Source: Lunularia cruciata (Eukaryota; Streptophyta; Marchantiopsida; Lunulariales; Lunulariaceae). Taken from it: a DNA stretch of 64,000 bases. The DNA is taken from assembly GCA_948567375.1 (NCBI GenBank), contig OX419761.1:50718501-50782500 (forward strand), read 5' to 3'. The position numbers were made by a program, and so were the translations under genes. The notes under the pieces are model-generated. The model was not told the origin of the DNA and did no database searches. It saw only the letters and a list, made by a program, of their open reading frames with translations. How positions within the stretch are numbered: the first letter of the stretch is position 1; each line of letters opens with the position of its first letter. Below, one piece after another: positions 49,096 through 61,467 of the stretch.

Positions 49096-49940
49096 ATGGC
49101 GGCAATATTGGACGTTATCCTTGCGATGTAGCAACAAATCAAACACCTTACTTGATTGTTGGATGAACAAGATCAGCAACAACAAGAACATATAGAGAGA
49201 CCGTCAATTCAAGATGGAGAAGATTGCATTCAATTTCCAAAACCCAAGGTGTTTGAAGGCAAGAATCTTCCAGGCACAGTGGAGAATTTTGTGTTTAACT
49301 ACAAACATTACTTTGAAGCCACCAATCTTCAAGATGAACGGAAATAGATTCTCTTGGCTTCTAGCCAATTAGATGGTGTGGCAAAACTTTGGTGGTGATT
49401 CCAAGTAGAGCGAGGTGAACAACAGATTGTCGCACCAATTTTGACATGGGCAGAATTCAAGGATGCAATATTGGGTTGATTTCAAACTATAAATGCTACC
49501 CAAGCTGCACAAGATAAATTGACAGAGTTGAAGCAAGTTGGCTCAATAAGGAGCTACATCACACAATTTCAAAACATCATCATGTAGATTCCAGATATAC
49601 AAGAAGGGGAAGTTCTAGATCGATTCATGCGGGAATTGAAGTCATGAACCAAATTGGAAGTGACCATGCGGGAACCACACAATGTAGAAAAAGCCATGCA
49701 ATTGGCTGAGCACTTTGATTCCTTGGTGGCAACAACTTGGTCTAGACCTCGACCTACACAAGGCCTACTAGTACACTATGCACGGGTGGAAGAACCGGCA
49801 CAAATGGAGATTGATGCTATCCAACAAAGATTGATGCTATCCAATGGAGACCACTTGGTACAACGGATAGAGAAAGATTGAGACAAAATAGAGGTTGTTT
49901 TTATTGTCACCAAGTTGGACATCGCATTGCTGAATGCCTA
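49096..49940 (+). pseudogene. chromovirus gag
   Basis: The capsid-like frame starts at ATG 49096 (MAAILDVILAM) and includes FEGKNLPGTVENFVFNYKHY, AKLWW and QFQNIIM. It stays largely in one frame to 49881 but with several TAG/TGA stops. After a frameshift the CCHC knuckle CFYCHQVGHRIAEC follows at 49896-49937. It would package element RNA; it is not translatable as one protein here. Confidence 0.85.
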
Positions 49941-50047
49941 CTTAGGAATGGGCGACCTTGACAAGTTGCCCATATGGACTTTGTGGAACATAATGATCAA
50001 GGAAATGAGGAATTCTAGTAGGAGATTTTGAGTCACCTAATGGGAGC

Positions 50048-50404
50048 TTGATTAGTTCTAATGGAATTGAAGGCTCGACCTATGCAAGTTTGCTTCACTT
50101 GCAAGTAACAATATCTAATTGGGGTTGTAGGATTTTGGTTGATTCTGGAAGTTCAAAGAATTGCATGTCTATGCAAGTAGCAAAGGAATTGGGTATTCCT
50201 ATCAAGCCAATGATTGGAAGTAGTTTGATGATGGTGGATGGTAAAAAGGGTTCTACATTCCGCACCTTGCATCTTATTACTTTCAAGATTTGGAAGGAGT
50301 ATTTGGAGTGTATGAGGTTTGTAGTGGCACCTCTACACTATGATATCATTCTAGGTCTATCTTGGCTTGAACGTCATAAGGTTCAATTTGATTGGACCCA
50401 ATGA
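50048..50404 (+). pseudogene. chromovirus aspartic protease domain
   Basis: An open frame of 118 codons with the catalytic LVDSGSSKNC (Asp at 50141-50143) and the C-terminal DIILGLSWLERH motif. It processes the polyprotein in an active element. It is separated from gag and RT by stops. Confidence 0.85.
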
Positions 50405-50753
50405 CAAATTCAAGTACAACACCAAGGTAGGAATTTCCGATTAGATGGTCTGGCACCTCTGAGTAAGACACCTAAGAATAGCCAGTCCCAAGATGGGAAG
50501 TTTGTCGAGAAGGTAGCCATAGAGCAAACCTTGAAGGGAGATGAGTCCCAAGATGGGAAGTTTGCCAGGGAGGCAACCATAGAGCAAGCTTGGAAGAGAG
50601 ATGAGTCCTTGGAAGGGAAGTTGGTTAGTAAAGCAACCATAGAGCAAGCTTTGGAGGAAGATAAGTCTGTATTTGCGGTGTGGATCAAGCTGATTGCACA
50701 AGAACAATCTAAGGAGTGCCAAGGGTTCATCAAGCAATGGTTGATTGGATAGT

Positions 50754-52095
50754 TTAGGAGTTTGCGGATGTGTTTTTGGATGCTCTGCCAAAGGGATTAC
50801 CCTCCGATCGAGGTATGCCCTTCAAGATCGATTTATTGCCAAGGAGTACTCCAGTGAGTAGACCAATCTATCGGCTCTTGCCAAAGGAGTTGGAGGAGTT
50901 GAAAATAACACTTACAGAGTTGTTGGAGAAGGACTTCATATGACATAGTATCTCTCCTTGGAGAGCACCGGTACTATTTGTTCCAAAGAAGGATGTTTTT
51001 GTTTTTGTATTGATAACCGTGTGCTCAATAAGCAAACCGTGAAGAATGCATATCCCTTGCCTTGGATAGATGACTTGCTTGATCAACTAAGTGGAGCATG
51101 CTACTTTTCCAAGTTGGATCTTTGCAGCGGTTATTGGCAAATTCCTATTGTTAGAGAGGATGTGCAAAAGATTGCCCTTTGCACAAGGTATGGGCATTTT
51201 GAGTGGAAAGTTCTACCTTTTGGACTCACTAATGCTCCAGTGGTCTTCATGGATCAGATGCATCGGGTGTTGGATGGACCATTGGATTGATCCGTGGGGG
51301 TGTTCTTGGATGATATCTTAATCTATAGTAAGATAAAGGCAAAACACGTGAATCATGTATGAGAAGTCCTAAGACGACTATGACAATGGAAATTTTACTG
51401 CAAGAAGTCAAAGTGTGCATTTTGGCAGAAGGAGGTTACCTTCTTGGATCATAAGATCTCATCAGAGGAGATCAAGATGGAAGAAGAGAGATCAAGGCCA
51501 TTACTCATTGGCCTACCCCAAAGGATGCTACAAAAGTACGGGCATTCAATAGATTGGCCAATTTTTACCGATTGTTTGTCTACTATTATGCTCATGTAGC
51601 AGCTGCACCATTGACTGACCTCTTGGGAAAGAACTTGAGCTTCCAATGGACCACCAAGCATGAAGAAGCATTCTAGAATTTAAAGCATATGGTGTCTTCA
51701 AGACCTATTCTTCAACCATATGATCCTCAACTACCTTGTGTGGTTGATTTTGATGCTTCTAACTTTGCAATTGGAGCTGTGCTGCAACAAGAATTCCTAG
51801 ATGGACCACATCCCATTGCCTTTGTGTCTTGCCAACTAAATACAATTGAAGGAAATTACTCTACTCGAGATCGGGAACAATTTGCAATGGTAATGCCACC
51901 AAGGTATGGAGGCATTATCTCTTGGGGAAACAAGTGATCATGCAAACTGATCACAAGCCATTGTTGCAGACCTTACACTTGGAACACATGAAGAGTCAAC
52001 ATCATCAATGGGAAGGGCAACTCCAATTGTTTGACATCAAACTTGAGTACAAACCAAGTCGGTTCCATGTCATCCCTGATGCTCTATCATGATGA
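50754..52095 (+). pseudogene. chromovirus reverse transcriptase and RNase H
   Basis: RT landmarks: [63 protein letters not shown] and the catalytic VFLDDILIYS, with its Asp pair at 51309-51314. RNase H follows: YDPQLPCVVDFDASNFAIGA, PIAFVSCQL and LQTDHKPL-like sequence. Stops (for example TGA at the position before HSISPW) and frameshifts near 50990, 51480 and 51895 inactivate it. Confidence 0.88.
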
Positions 52096-52399
52096 CCTGA
52101 TTTGAAGTCTCTTCCTCTCATCACAACAACAATTATGACGGTGTCAATTGACACCAAGTCCCATAACAAGTTTTGGTCAGCTCTACAACAAGATCCCTTC
52201 TTCCAAATGGTACATGGTCATCTTACAGCAAGCAACAAGGAGTACAACACCTTCTCCTTCAAGGAAGCCTTCTATTCCGTGCGGACCGGATCTATGTTCT
52301 AGCCAAAGGTGATCTTTGACTTGCGTGCCTTCAAGAAGCCCATGATCTACCAATAGCTGGACAAGACCTTGGGTGCCCTCCAACGCCAATGGTGGTGGC

Positions 52400-53285
52400 C
52401 CAACATGACATGAGATGTTTGGGAGTTTTTCCAGTTGTGTGAGAGTTGTTAATGCAATAAGGCCAGTAACTAGAGGTTGAGTGGACTCCTTTAGCCACTT
52501 CCCATTCCAACTACTCATTGGGAACATGTGAGCTTATATCTCATCACCTCCTTGCCCAAGACACAACAAGGTCACACAACAATTGTGGTGTTTGTGGATA
52601 AGCTTAGTAAGAAAATCCATTTAGCACCAACAGTTGATATTGTGGATGCTCCAACCTTGGCGTAACTCTACTTCGATAATATATTCAAACATCATGGGAT
52701 ATCACGTGTACTCAGCTCCAACCGTGATCCTTGCTTCACCAAAAAGTTTTGGCAAGCTCTCTTCCAGATACTTGGCACCAAGCTTGCTTTGTCCATAGCC
52801 TATCATCCTCAAACTAATGGAAAAATTGAACGTGCAAATTGCACCTTGGAAGATATGCTTTGTGCCTTTGTCAACATTCACCATACCAATTGGGATGAAT
52901 GTCTTGAAGTTGTAGAGTTTGCATACAACAATTCTAAACAAGCAAGCACTAGATTCTGTCCTTTCTTTCTCAATTTTAGCCAAGATCTGCTTGTCTCAGA
53001 CTCTCTTTTTGCTCCTCCTCTATCTCAGGTCCCTTATACTTCAACCTTCTTGACCACCATATCAAAATCTCTCCAACAAGCCAAATCTCACCTCCTTGTT
53101 GCTCAAAATCATCAAAAACAATATGCGGACCACCATCATCGTGATCTCGCCTTTGAAGTCAGTGATAAAGTTATGTTATCCTCAAGTAATCTACCTCTCC
53201 CACTTGATACCCAAGTTTGTAAACTTGCCCCTAATTGGATAGGACCTTTTGATGTCACCCAAATTGTCTCTCTTGTTGCTTATTG
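52400..53285 (+). pseudogene. chromovirus integrase
   Basis: Core fragments in shifted frames: HWEH-like, VFVDKLSKK-type sequence and SIAYHPQTNGKIERANCTLE, with the catalytic Glu at 52828-52830. The C-terminal part continues to KLAPNWIGPFDVTQIVSLVAY. Several frameshifts. Confidence 0.8.
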
Positions 53286-53418
53286 ACTTGCCTTGCCTTG
53301 TCATATGTGCATCCATCATATCTTTCATGTTTCCAAGTTGAAACCATGTGTTCCTAATTCCTCTTCTTTTTCCTCTTGAGTCAAACCTCTTCCTCCCCCT
53401 ATCCCTATCAAAGATCAT

Positions 53419-53590
53419 AAGGAGTACAAAGTTGATCTTATCCTTGCGCATCGCTACATCCAACAAGGACGCCGACAACATACAGAGTACAAGGTCCTTT
53501 GGAAAGAGTATCCCCTTCATGATACCACATGGGAACCTCTTTCTCACCTTCAGAATGCACAAACGGCCATCCAAGAGTTTGAAGCTTCAC
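53419..53590 (+). pseudogene. chromodomain at the integrase C-terminus
   Basis: KEYKVDLILAHRY, then EYKVLWKEYPLHDTTWEP, then a helix ending TAIQEFEAS. The aromatic positions of a chromodomain (Y, W, W) are present. In chromoviruses this domain targets integration to modified histones. It is followed directly by the polypurine tract and 3' LTR. Confidence 0.88.
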
Positions 53591-53628
53591 TGGCAACGAG
53601 GACGTCACCAACTTGTGGTGGGGGAATA

Positions 53629-54054
53629 TGTAACAATGTGGAGTTTAGCGATGAAGTTAGTAGAGCTAACAAAGTAGCAAATAAGACAAATAAGCCTAGA
53701 ATATTCTAGAAGTATCAAGGAAGCTTCTTGGGAAGCTTCCCAACTAGCTTAGCTTGCACCTCAAGTAAGTGGCGTCTAGAAATAAGCTTCTAGAAGCTTC
53801 TAACTAGCTTAGCTTGCACACCAAGTAGGCGGCTTCTAGAAGGAAGCTTCTTGAGAAGCTTCTTGGTTAACTTGGCTTGCACTCTAAGAAAGCGGCTTGA
53901 GGAAGCTTCTTGAGAAGCTTCTTAAGGGCCTTGTATGCTACCTATAAATACCAAAGCCAAAGCTCATGCTAGGCATTTGGAGTTTTCCCTCATTCAAGTG
54001 TCCCAATGTGAGTTTTCATTCTTCTATTTCTCTCCTCGGTCTTGGTCTTTTACA
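53629..54054 (+). repeat. 3' LTR of the chromovirus
   Basis: Starts TGTAACAATG, ends TCTTTTACA, 426 bp like the 5' copy. It retains the TATA box TATAAATA at 53943-53950. The first GAA of the perfect heat-shock element has become TAA, leaving TTCtaGAAgcTTC. Confidence 0.93.
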
Positions 54055-54155
54055 AAGACCCCTCTAATAAGTATTAGTCTATCCTTTCTATATCCTCCTA
54101 TATCATGAAAAATCAACTAATACCTAACACCTTGTTCATTAATGTAGGAATATCT
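54055..54155 (-). pseudogene. 5' part of the split reverse-transcriptase remnant
   Basis: When the chromovirus is mentally removed, the minus-strand frame runs from here into 48398 with weak similarity to the region upstream of the HPDWVVLQ motif. The segment is short and degenerate; its identification rests mainly on the clean AAGAC junction. Confidence 0.4.
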
Positions 54156-56691
54156 CCCCTTGCTATTATTATAACCATCTTTAATAACTCTTTTAAACCA
54201 TAAATGGATCATTTACTTATTAGCAATTTCTAAGATTCTCATCAACTATTACTAATAAACCTCTTGAAGAGATACATAGAGTTATGCATAATGCATGTGC
54301 AAAAAGTAATCTATCAAAACATAATAACTCCTCAAGTTGATAACTATGTTCTTTAATGGTACTACTTCTCTTGGCAAAGGATGTAATACCCATAAGGAAG
54401 GAACTGTCTTGTTAATGGAACAAGCCATAGACAAAGATTTTACGATTATGTTGTTTTACTATACTTTCTAGCTTGATCAAGAGTGTATACCATAACAATG
54501 AAGTGGAATTTGTAGTATCTTATGGCTGAAATGATCTTCAAACAATTGTAGCTTGAATAGACTACTCTTTGAAGGTAATCTAATCCTCCAATCTATGAAA
54601 TCCAATAGCTACCTCCTTCAATCCCATATGCACACTTTGAATGTTGCAAAGCTACCATTGCAAGAGTAAGATAAATAAGAACTATGCTAACTTATCCAAG
54701 GAATCATATACCAATCGATTGAGTGGTAAACCAAAAACCTATCTAGCCTCATCATGATATGCATAAGGAATCCTATAGAATAAATGTGAACAAGGCAAAC
54801 TTGTCTCAAAAAACCCCAAAATACAACTTGCCTAGGATACTAACCACTCTCACCATTTGATCCATATCTCTAAAATAGCTAATAATTGCATTGACATAGC
54901 GCTCATTATCCTAAATCTTAATGAAGTCAATATGGTTGCACATCTTATTGAGTATTACAGGTAGTTAAATAATAAATCTTGCACATCTTTCACACATGGG
55001 TCTTTACACTTTGCAAGGTAAAGTATCTATGACATACTATAGTATATCTTGGGCCACTTTTGGTGGCACGACATGGGAAAGTGAAGCCATAGCTACCAGA
55101 AATATAACATTGGATGCTTCATCCTATATCCCCTTATACTTGCAAAACCATAAACCACTCATTTCTTAACTCACATGAATAAAAGGTAACTCTACAAAAC
55201 CTAAAAATTATAATCATTCATAACTTATATTTCCTATCTCCATAGTTTTCAAACTAAGTTGCTTAAGTATGGTACTAGTGTATAAAACCCAAGAGATTAG
55301 AAATAGAAGTTCTCAACCACTTATTCTCAAATTTGTAATCATTCCAACCCCTAAAATTTTTAAGTTCTCATATCTTCCTACAAAAGCTCTAAAGCTTTCA
55401 ATCTATATACCAATTGAACCATAATTGAAAAAAAAAATCTTCTATTTACTTTTAACCTATACTCTAATGTGTACTCAAGATAATGAAAAATCCTCTTTTA
55501 ACTCAGTATCTCTTCATGTTCCTTGCTCCAACTTTCTCATTGTTTCCACTACCCTCTTCCATCATCTCAAAGTCCTTCTTAATTGAAATTGGACCTCTAG
55601 GTTCTATGTGAGCATTTCCAACATAAATTCAAGAGTGATTATAATTTGAGGAACTGGAAGAAGAGATTCTTTGCATAATGATAAGATCAATAAGACTATA
55701 AATTTTGGGTTATTCATAATGATTAGATATAAAAAACTTTGATATGACAATTTTTATTCTAGATAGCAATTATTAAATTTTATCTCTTTTATAAGGGTTT
55801 ATCTTTAGGTTTAGAGATAATATTCATTTTTCAATGTTTATGTTATCTTGGGCTAAATTTAAATTATATCTTTGGAAAATTCTTCAAAATGGTAATTATC
55901 TAGCTCAAGATAATCAAAAAATTAATCCAACTTCCATAATAATTGAAAAGTGTAAATCAATAAGAATTTTGTAGCATTTTTAACCTAGTCTATTTCTCTT
56001 AAAACTCTTTTGGCTTTTCTTATCTTCTTCATAGAGAACTTTGTATCATTTTTAACCTAGTCTATTCCTTGTAAGAACTCTTTTGGCTTTTCTTCTCTTC
56101 TTTCCAAAGTTATAATTGCAAAGCTATATCACTTCTTCTCCTTTGGCTTAAAAGCAACCTTTTTCATTCTCTCTAATATCCTCTTTACCTATATATCTTT
56201 TATATTGCTTTTGTTTCCTTTTGAAGATTTGCTCATTCTTTTAAATTGAAAGTCTTTTTGATGATTTCAAATAGAAGTGATTTTTTTTATTTTTAATTAG
56301 TTGAATTTATAATCTCAATATATCCCTCTTGGTATATTAGATAAACAATTAAGTATTTTATTTTATTCAATACATAAAAAAAGGAGTATAGTTTCTTACT
56401 AGTCATTTATATGATCAATTTGATCACTTTCTCTAAGATCTTGGTTGCATTCTTTGTCCAAAATAATATCCTAAAATTTTACTCAATCAAAAAATCTCTT
56501 TCAGTCAAGTCTTCTTTTTCTATCCTTTTACCTCACCCTTTTGCATTCATATTGTAGACTCTTTTGGATCATAAGCTAAATGTTAGAAGTGCATCAAAGA
56601 TTGATTCTTTGTAATCTATTCCATGGTTTGGTTAATCAATTAGTGATGTTGTAGAAAGTAGCAAAGAGAAATCTATATTCATTATATTATA
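54156..56691. other. AT-rich region without recognised features
   Basis: Stops are dense in all frames and no domain was recognised. A local duplication (cttttggcttttctt with aacctagtctatt) lies at about 55970-56100. Confidence 0.6.
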
Positions 56692-57884
56692 TGTTACACC
56701 ATTTGTAGTGTCGCACATAGATTGCTCAGACACTGGAGTTGCAATGATAGTAGTTAGAGGTATTTCAGCATTTTCCCATAGACTACTTTTTGACGGTCAA
56801 ATTTCATATTTGGGGTATTGACTTCATGGTAGAGCCCACTGTCACTTTGCACCGTTTGCACCATCGAGTGTGCCGTCAGTAAGACCGTTGGGGTTTTAGA
56901 ACTTGCTCAAGTCTAGGGGTATACTTTTGAAGTACAACTCCAAAGAGCTCACTTCTCTGATGTTGAGCCTTTGAGTTCTTGGCTATGGTGGACAAAGATC
57001 GGCGAGCGTCACTTGGATTCTCTTAGCTAGAATGGGTGTGGCTTGACTGTAATTAGTGCCCAATTGTTGGTAATTTATAGAGTGACATATCAAGTATTGA
57101 TATGAGTTTAGTTGAGTCAAGAGTTGTAAAAAATCTAATTACATCAGAGAAGTGAAGTCAGGGGGAAATTGGGTGCAAGAACTTTGAGTGTTGGTTGTAT
57201 CTCCAAGCTCGGTGGATCATTGGTAGCTCAATTGAAGTTCAGTTTTTCCTTGGTATGCAAAAGCTCGTTGCTTGATGCAGATTTGGCAGTAAGGCATACG
57301 GTGTGCGGAAGAGTTGGCCAATTTTTGAGCAAAGAAGAAGCAAATTTCAAGCAGTGGTTGTGATTTTGAGCTCAAGAGGTGAAGGCATGACCAATTTGTT
57401 GCAATTTGGGCTCAGAAAGTAATATTGAAGGTGGAGTTGGGAACCTATCCTTATCAATTTATAATTTCGGAGAACCTACTTTTTCAATTTAGCTCGAGTG
57501 AAGAGTTAGCGGAGGATTTGGCTGTCAGCCAACTTTAGGGTCAGATTTTACATCAGGATTTTGCTAGAGTTTAAGTTAGATTTTTGCCAGATTTGGAGGA
57601 GTTTCACAAATGTGGCGGTCAGCCAACTTTAGGGTTTATGTCAGATTTTATGTCAAGATTTTGCTAGAGTTTATGTCAAATTTTGGCCAGATTTGGAGGA
57701 GGTTCAAAGTGGCAAGAAGAAAAGCCTCATTTGGTTGAATTTTGTTGTTTAGAGGCATAAGGTTGTGGGCTATGAGGCTACAAAGGCCTAGAAGGGCCAA
57801 CAAGCCAGCTTGCTGGAGTGAAGCTAGCTAGTTTAGAGTAGATCTTTGTCATTGTTTGGCAAAATCTGCCCATCCTACTAGATT

Positions 57885-57955
57885 GGGCGCAATAGGGTTT
57901 GACCTCTAGATCTCTTGTTCCTAGATTGGTACGGTAGCCAATGGGTCCACCCTCA
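57885..57955 (-). other. tRNA-like block antisense to element copy B
   Basis: On the minus strand: TGGACCCATTGG (A-box-like, plus coordinates 57938-57949) and GGTCAAACCC (B-box, 57895-57904). Collinear with 983-1050 of copy A. In element orientation it starts TGGGCGCAATAGGGTTTGAC, which has the form of a primer-binding site, and then continues as the complement of a whole tRNA. Confidence 0.5.
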
Positions 57956-58794
57956 CTTGTAGTTCTAGTGATTGTGCCACTTTTATCTATACACTTGTAG
58001 CTTTGGCTAGGAGAGGCAGTTTGATCCCATTCTTGGTGATCCGGTAGCTTAGGATGTAGATACAAACTTCTCTTATGTCAAATGCCAAATGGTGGTAGAG
58101 TCAATCCCGTGTTGCTTTATGAGATAGAGGGTTTTTGTTTAGATTTCTTGTGATTGGACCCCCTCCATTCTTTGCTTCTTGTTTGTGCATCACATTTGTG
58201 TGAGGTGCCCTAAATTTAGAGCGTTGGCGCTCTGGTGTGCTCTTGGTAGTGAGGCTAGAGTGATGACTAGTCAGATTACCTTTGTTTCTCTCCAATGAGG
58301 CAGGAAGTGATGACTTGCAGACCGTGAGAGTGCGTGTTGTGATGGTAGGTTACAGGTCACCTTTTCCCCTAGTGTAGTTATCTCAATTAGAGTTACATTA
58401 GTGGGTGGTGTTCCATGGGTATTGGCACTTGGTGGTGCTCAGTTGGTGTTGGAACTTGGTAGTGTTGGCACTTGGTGGAGTACTTGCGGTTGCGGTTTGT
58501 AGTTGCATTTGGTGGTTCTAGTTTGCAGTTGCAGTTGTGGTTACTTTGTCACAACGGAGTTCTTTGGGGATTCTAGAGGAGTTAGCTCTGCAATATGCAA
58601 TGGGTTTACTTAGAATGGTCCTTGGTATTAGCCTGTATATCAGGTCCTAATGAAGGAGGAGACTTACTCTGAGTTGGAGTTCAACACATGAGCTGATTCA
58701 ATTGAGAGTGCACTTGGTGTGTCTGCACCATTGTTGTGGGACATGGACAAGATTTATGGGGCCTCCAAAGGCCCTAGGCATTACTCTAGTATAG

Positions 58795-59835
58795 TGGGTA
58801 CCATTGAGTTGGATGACTTCATCTAGAAGTTTGATAGTTGGTGTGATCTGCAGCAGATGCGGAACCCGACTTTGTTTACACCCTTCATGGCATGGAAGGG
58901 GTTGTTTCAACATTTGGAGGGTCCACCAATGGATGACTACCATGAGTTCAGGAGAGCTCACTTGGAGGAGATTGAGTTATGGAGATAGTATTGGTCTCCA
59001 AACTATATCTCTATTACTTCAAGCTTGGTTGCCAAGAGTAGATTGGCTAGACCCACAAGTTCTAGCTTGAGTAGTGTTGGTAGAGCTAGTGGAGGTGCAC
59101 TAGCTGGAGATAGTGCTACCACAAGTGGAGGTACCACTGTAGGAGGTGGTGTGGTATCGGGGTTTAACCCATGGTGGAGTTCTTCTTGTGTTTGAGGCAA
59201 AACTACCAAGGAGTATGAACTAACAAGCTGAGGAGCTTACAAGAGTTCCACTGGAAGGCTAGAGAGAGCCTATGCAAGGCATACACTTGCATGAGGCGGC
59301 TGATCAGTTTCACTCAGGGAGTTATTGAGGCCCAAGCAGTCTTGTTTTGGTACGAGATACTAGACTAGACTAGGGAGTTACAACGTAGAGTTTGTGATGC
59401 TATGTCGTTACATGCTACTTTGCCCACTTTGGCAATGGTCTTTGGTTTGGCTGAGGATATTGAGCTCAACATGGTGGAGGAGAGGGTAGTGACATCTCGA
59501 TTTGTTAGGGAGATCTCATCCATAGCTGTTACTTCTTCTAGAGTGCAGCAAAGTGCAGCAAAGTGCACCACACCTAGTTGGTTTTTTAGGACAGGGTGGA
59601 CAGCCCAGATCCTATGGAGCAAGTGGAAGGCCTAGTAGAGCTAAACCCTTACCTTCCTTTTCAGGTCAACAACAACTAGTGAGTGGTAGTGTTGCTTGTT
59701 GGACTTGTGGTGGACCTCGCCATAGGAGAGAGTGTACTCATGGCAATGGACCTAATACCTCTGGTGCATCATAGACAACATAGAGGCAATGTGAGCATTG
59801 CCACAGATTTGGTCACACTAGTGACCAATGCTTTG
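58795..59835 (+). pseudogene. gag of copy B
   Basis: The capsid part is GTIELDDFI, then KFDSWCDLQQM and FTPFMAWKGLFQHLEGPPMD. After frameshifts come LRSLQEFHWKARESL and MRRLISFTQGVIEAQAVLFW. Near the end are two cysteine clusters: ACWTCGGPRHRREC at about 59697 (one residue short of CCHC spacing) and CEHCHRFGHTSDQC at 59790-59831, a canonical CCHC knuckle. It contains several stops. Confidence 0.75.
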
Positions 59836-60241
59836 ACCTACACCCAGAGTTCCGGAGTGGTAGGGCTATTATGGTAGGTAGTAGAGGAGCTCCAATTGGA
59901 GGACAAGGTGGTAGAGATGGTGGTAGAGGATCTACACCTAGTAGAGGTGCAGTACCTGCCCTTACTTTGAATATAGCTATGGCTACTCGGATTGAGTAGT
60001 TGGAGCAAAGATTGGCTAGTATGGCCATTGCTTAAAGGAGATCAGATTTGGGTGCTGAGGCTTCCACCTCATATGCTAGTGATAGAGATGCTTTGGACTT
60101 CATGTGCGGAGTAGCACAAGTGGATACATCTGTAGTAGTGCTAGGAGTGTAGTATGTGCTCCAAAGCCTAGAGGAGCCTCAATGGAGTTGGACCTATAGA
60201 GAGGAGAGGTTGGGAGGCAAGTCAGACTTCCCCAGTCTTTC

Positions 60242-61080
60242 ATGTTTTTTGAGGCATTGCAAGCAATATCCATGGCTCCTAGATGTCCTATTGTAGGTAT
60301 GGTAGGTGGTAATGGGGTGCATGATGGACTACCTACTAGTCAACTACTTGGTACTACACAGACTAAGTCAAGCATGATGTTGGGGACGGCTCAGCTGATT
60401 ATGTGGTGCCCTTTGTTTTCAGCCAATAATATGTTTATATTGGGAGTTGACACAGCCCCAATGTTCTGGTTGGCTGCCACGCTTTGTGAGAGTAGGGATG
60501 ATGCAATCCCTACTACTAGAGTAGAGGTGGTTGATAGTGGAGCTCACTTGATTGAGGAGCATGGGATCCATTCAGCGACCACTGGTTTATGGCAAGCAAC
60601 AATGGCTAGATTGAAAGAGTTGCCAGCTAGACTGGCCTTTGAGAGAGCACGGTTCACACCTGGTGTTGTCTTATTGGATAACCAAAGGGAGATTTTCCAT
60701 TTGGTGGGACCTTCAAGGAAGGTCTATACACCACAAAGAGTCTTTTTAGACTTTGGTGCGCTTCCCCTTATGTTAGGAAAGGCTACAGTAGTCGGTCTGG
60801 AGGTACACAAGACTGATGTGGAGAGGTGTACATTTCAGATCCAGATATCTCTAGGTGGTGGTTTGACATAATACATTACACATGGAGATCTTGTTGTTCA
60901 GGTTCAACTTGGTCATGCGACTTATAGCTTGGTGGTGAGAGCTCAGGCTATTGCAACAATAACTGAGTCATATGATGTGCTAGTTGGAGGAGCAATGTTG
61001 TATCTCATGGGTTCCAGTATTGACTATTGGGAAGAGACATCCTCCTATAGACCAAGTTGGCAGTCTGGTGAGGGATGAGT
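60242..61080 (+). pseudogene. aspartic protease region of copy B
   Basis: A 209-codon open frame (60242-60871) ends shortly after VFLDFGALPLMLGKA, which aligns with the retropepsin active site (usual form LLDSGAxPVMLG; here the residue after Asp is Phe, so the site is probably dead). After a TAA stop the frame continues HGDLVVQVQLGHATYSLVVR, then ESYDVLVGGAMLY. The N-terminal 150 residues have no recognised domain. Confidence 0.6.
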
Positions 61081-61467
61081 ATGTCGCTTACCAGTACACT
61101 TTAGTAGTGGTAGTCTTGGCTCACTATAGTCTGGGACCATGGCAGCATCAGTTTCAGCTTTCAGTGTTTCAGCTTTTAGTGGTGCAATTACTTGGCCCGG
61201 TGAGTTATTGGAGGAGAATGCCCATGCAGAAGATACTCCAGTACTAGAGGAGATCACTTGGATTTGGAGTACAAGTGGGATTGTTCCATCTACCTTGGAT
61301 GTGGAGTTCAGAGGAGGAGGCATTGGAGCAACAAGCAAATTGGTTGGTGTAGTAGGCTTGGAGTGGAGCCTTTGTACCACCAAGAGATAAGGTGTGAGGA
61401 TGAGCCTCTAGAGTTGATTACCTTGACACCTTTGGATACCATACTCATAACTTGTTAATATCCAATA

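Larger units (their letters stand above)
48399..54054 (+). mobile_element. complete Ty3/gypsy chromovirus, coding frames broken
   Basis: 5,656 bp from LTR to LTR: 426-bp LTRs at both ends, a PBS resembling initiator-Met (TTGGTATAAGAGC at 48825), a purine tract GGTGGGGGAATA before 53629, and AAGAC on both sides. The domain order gag, protease, RT, RNase H, integrase, chromodomain defines a chromovirus. Scattered TAG/TGA stops and frameshifts make it non-autonomous. By eye the two LTRs differ at about 29 of 426 positions, mostly transitions. It is inserted in an older reverse-transcriptase pseudogene. Confidence 0.93.
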
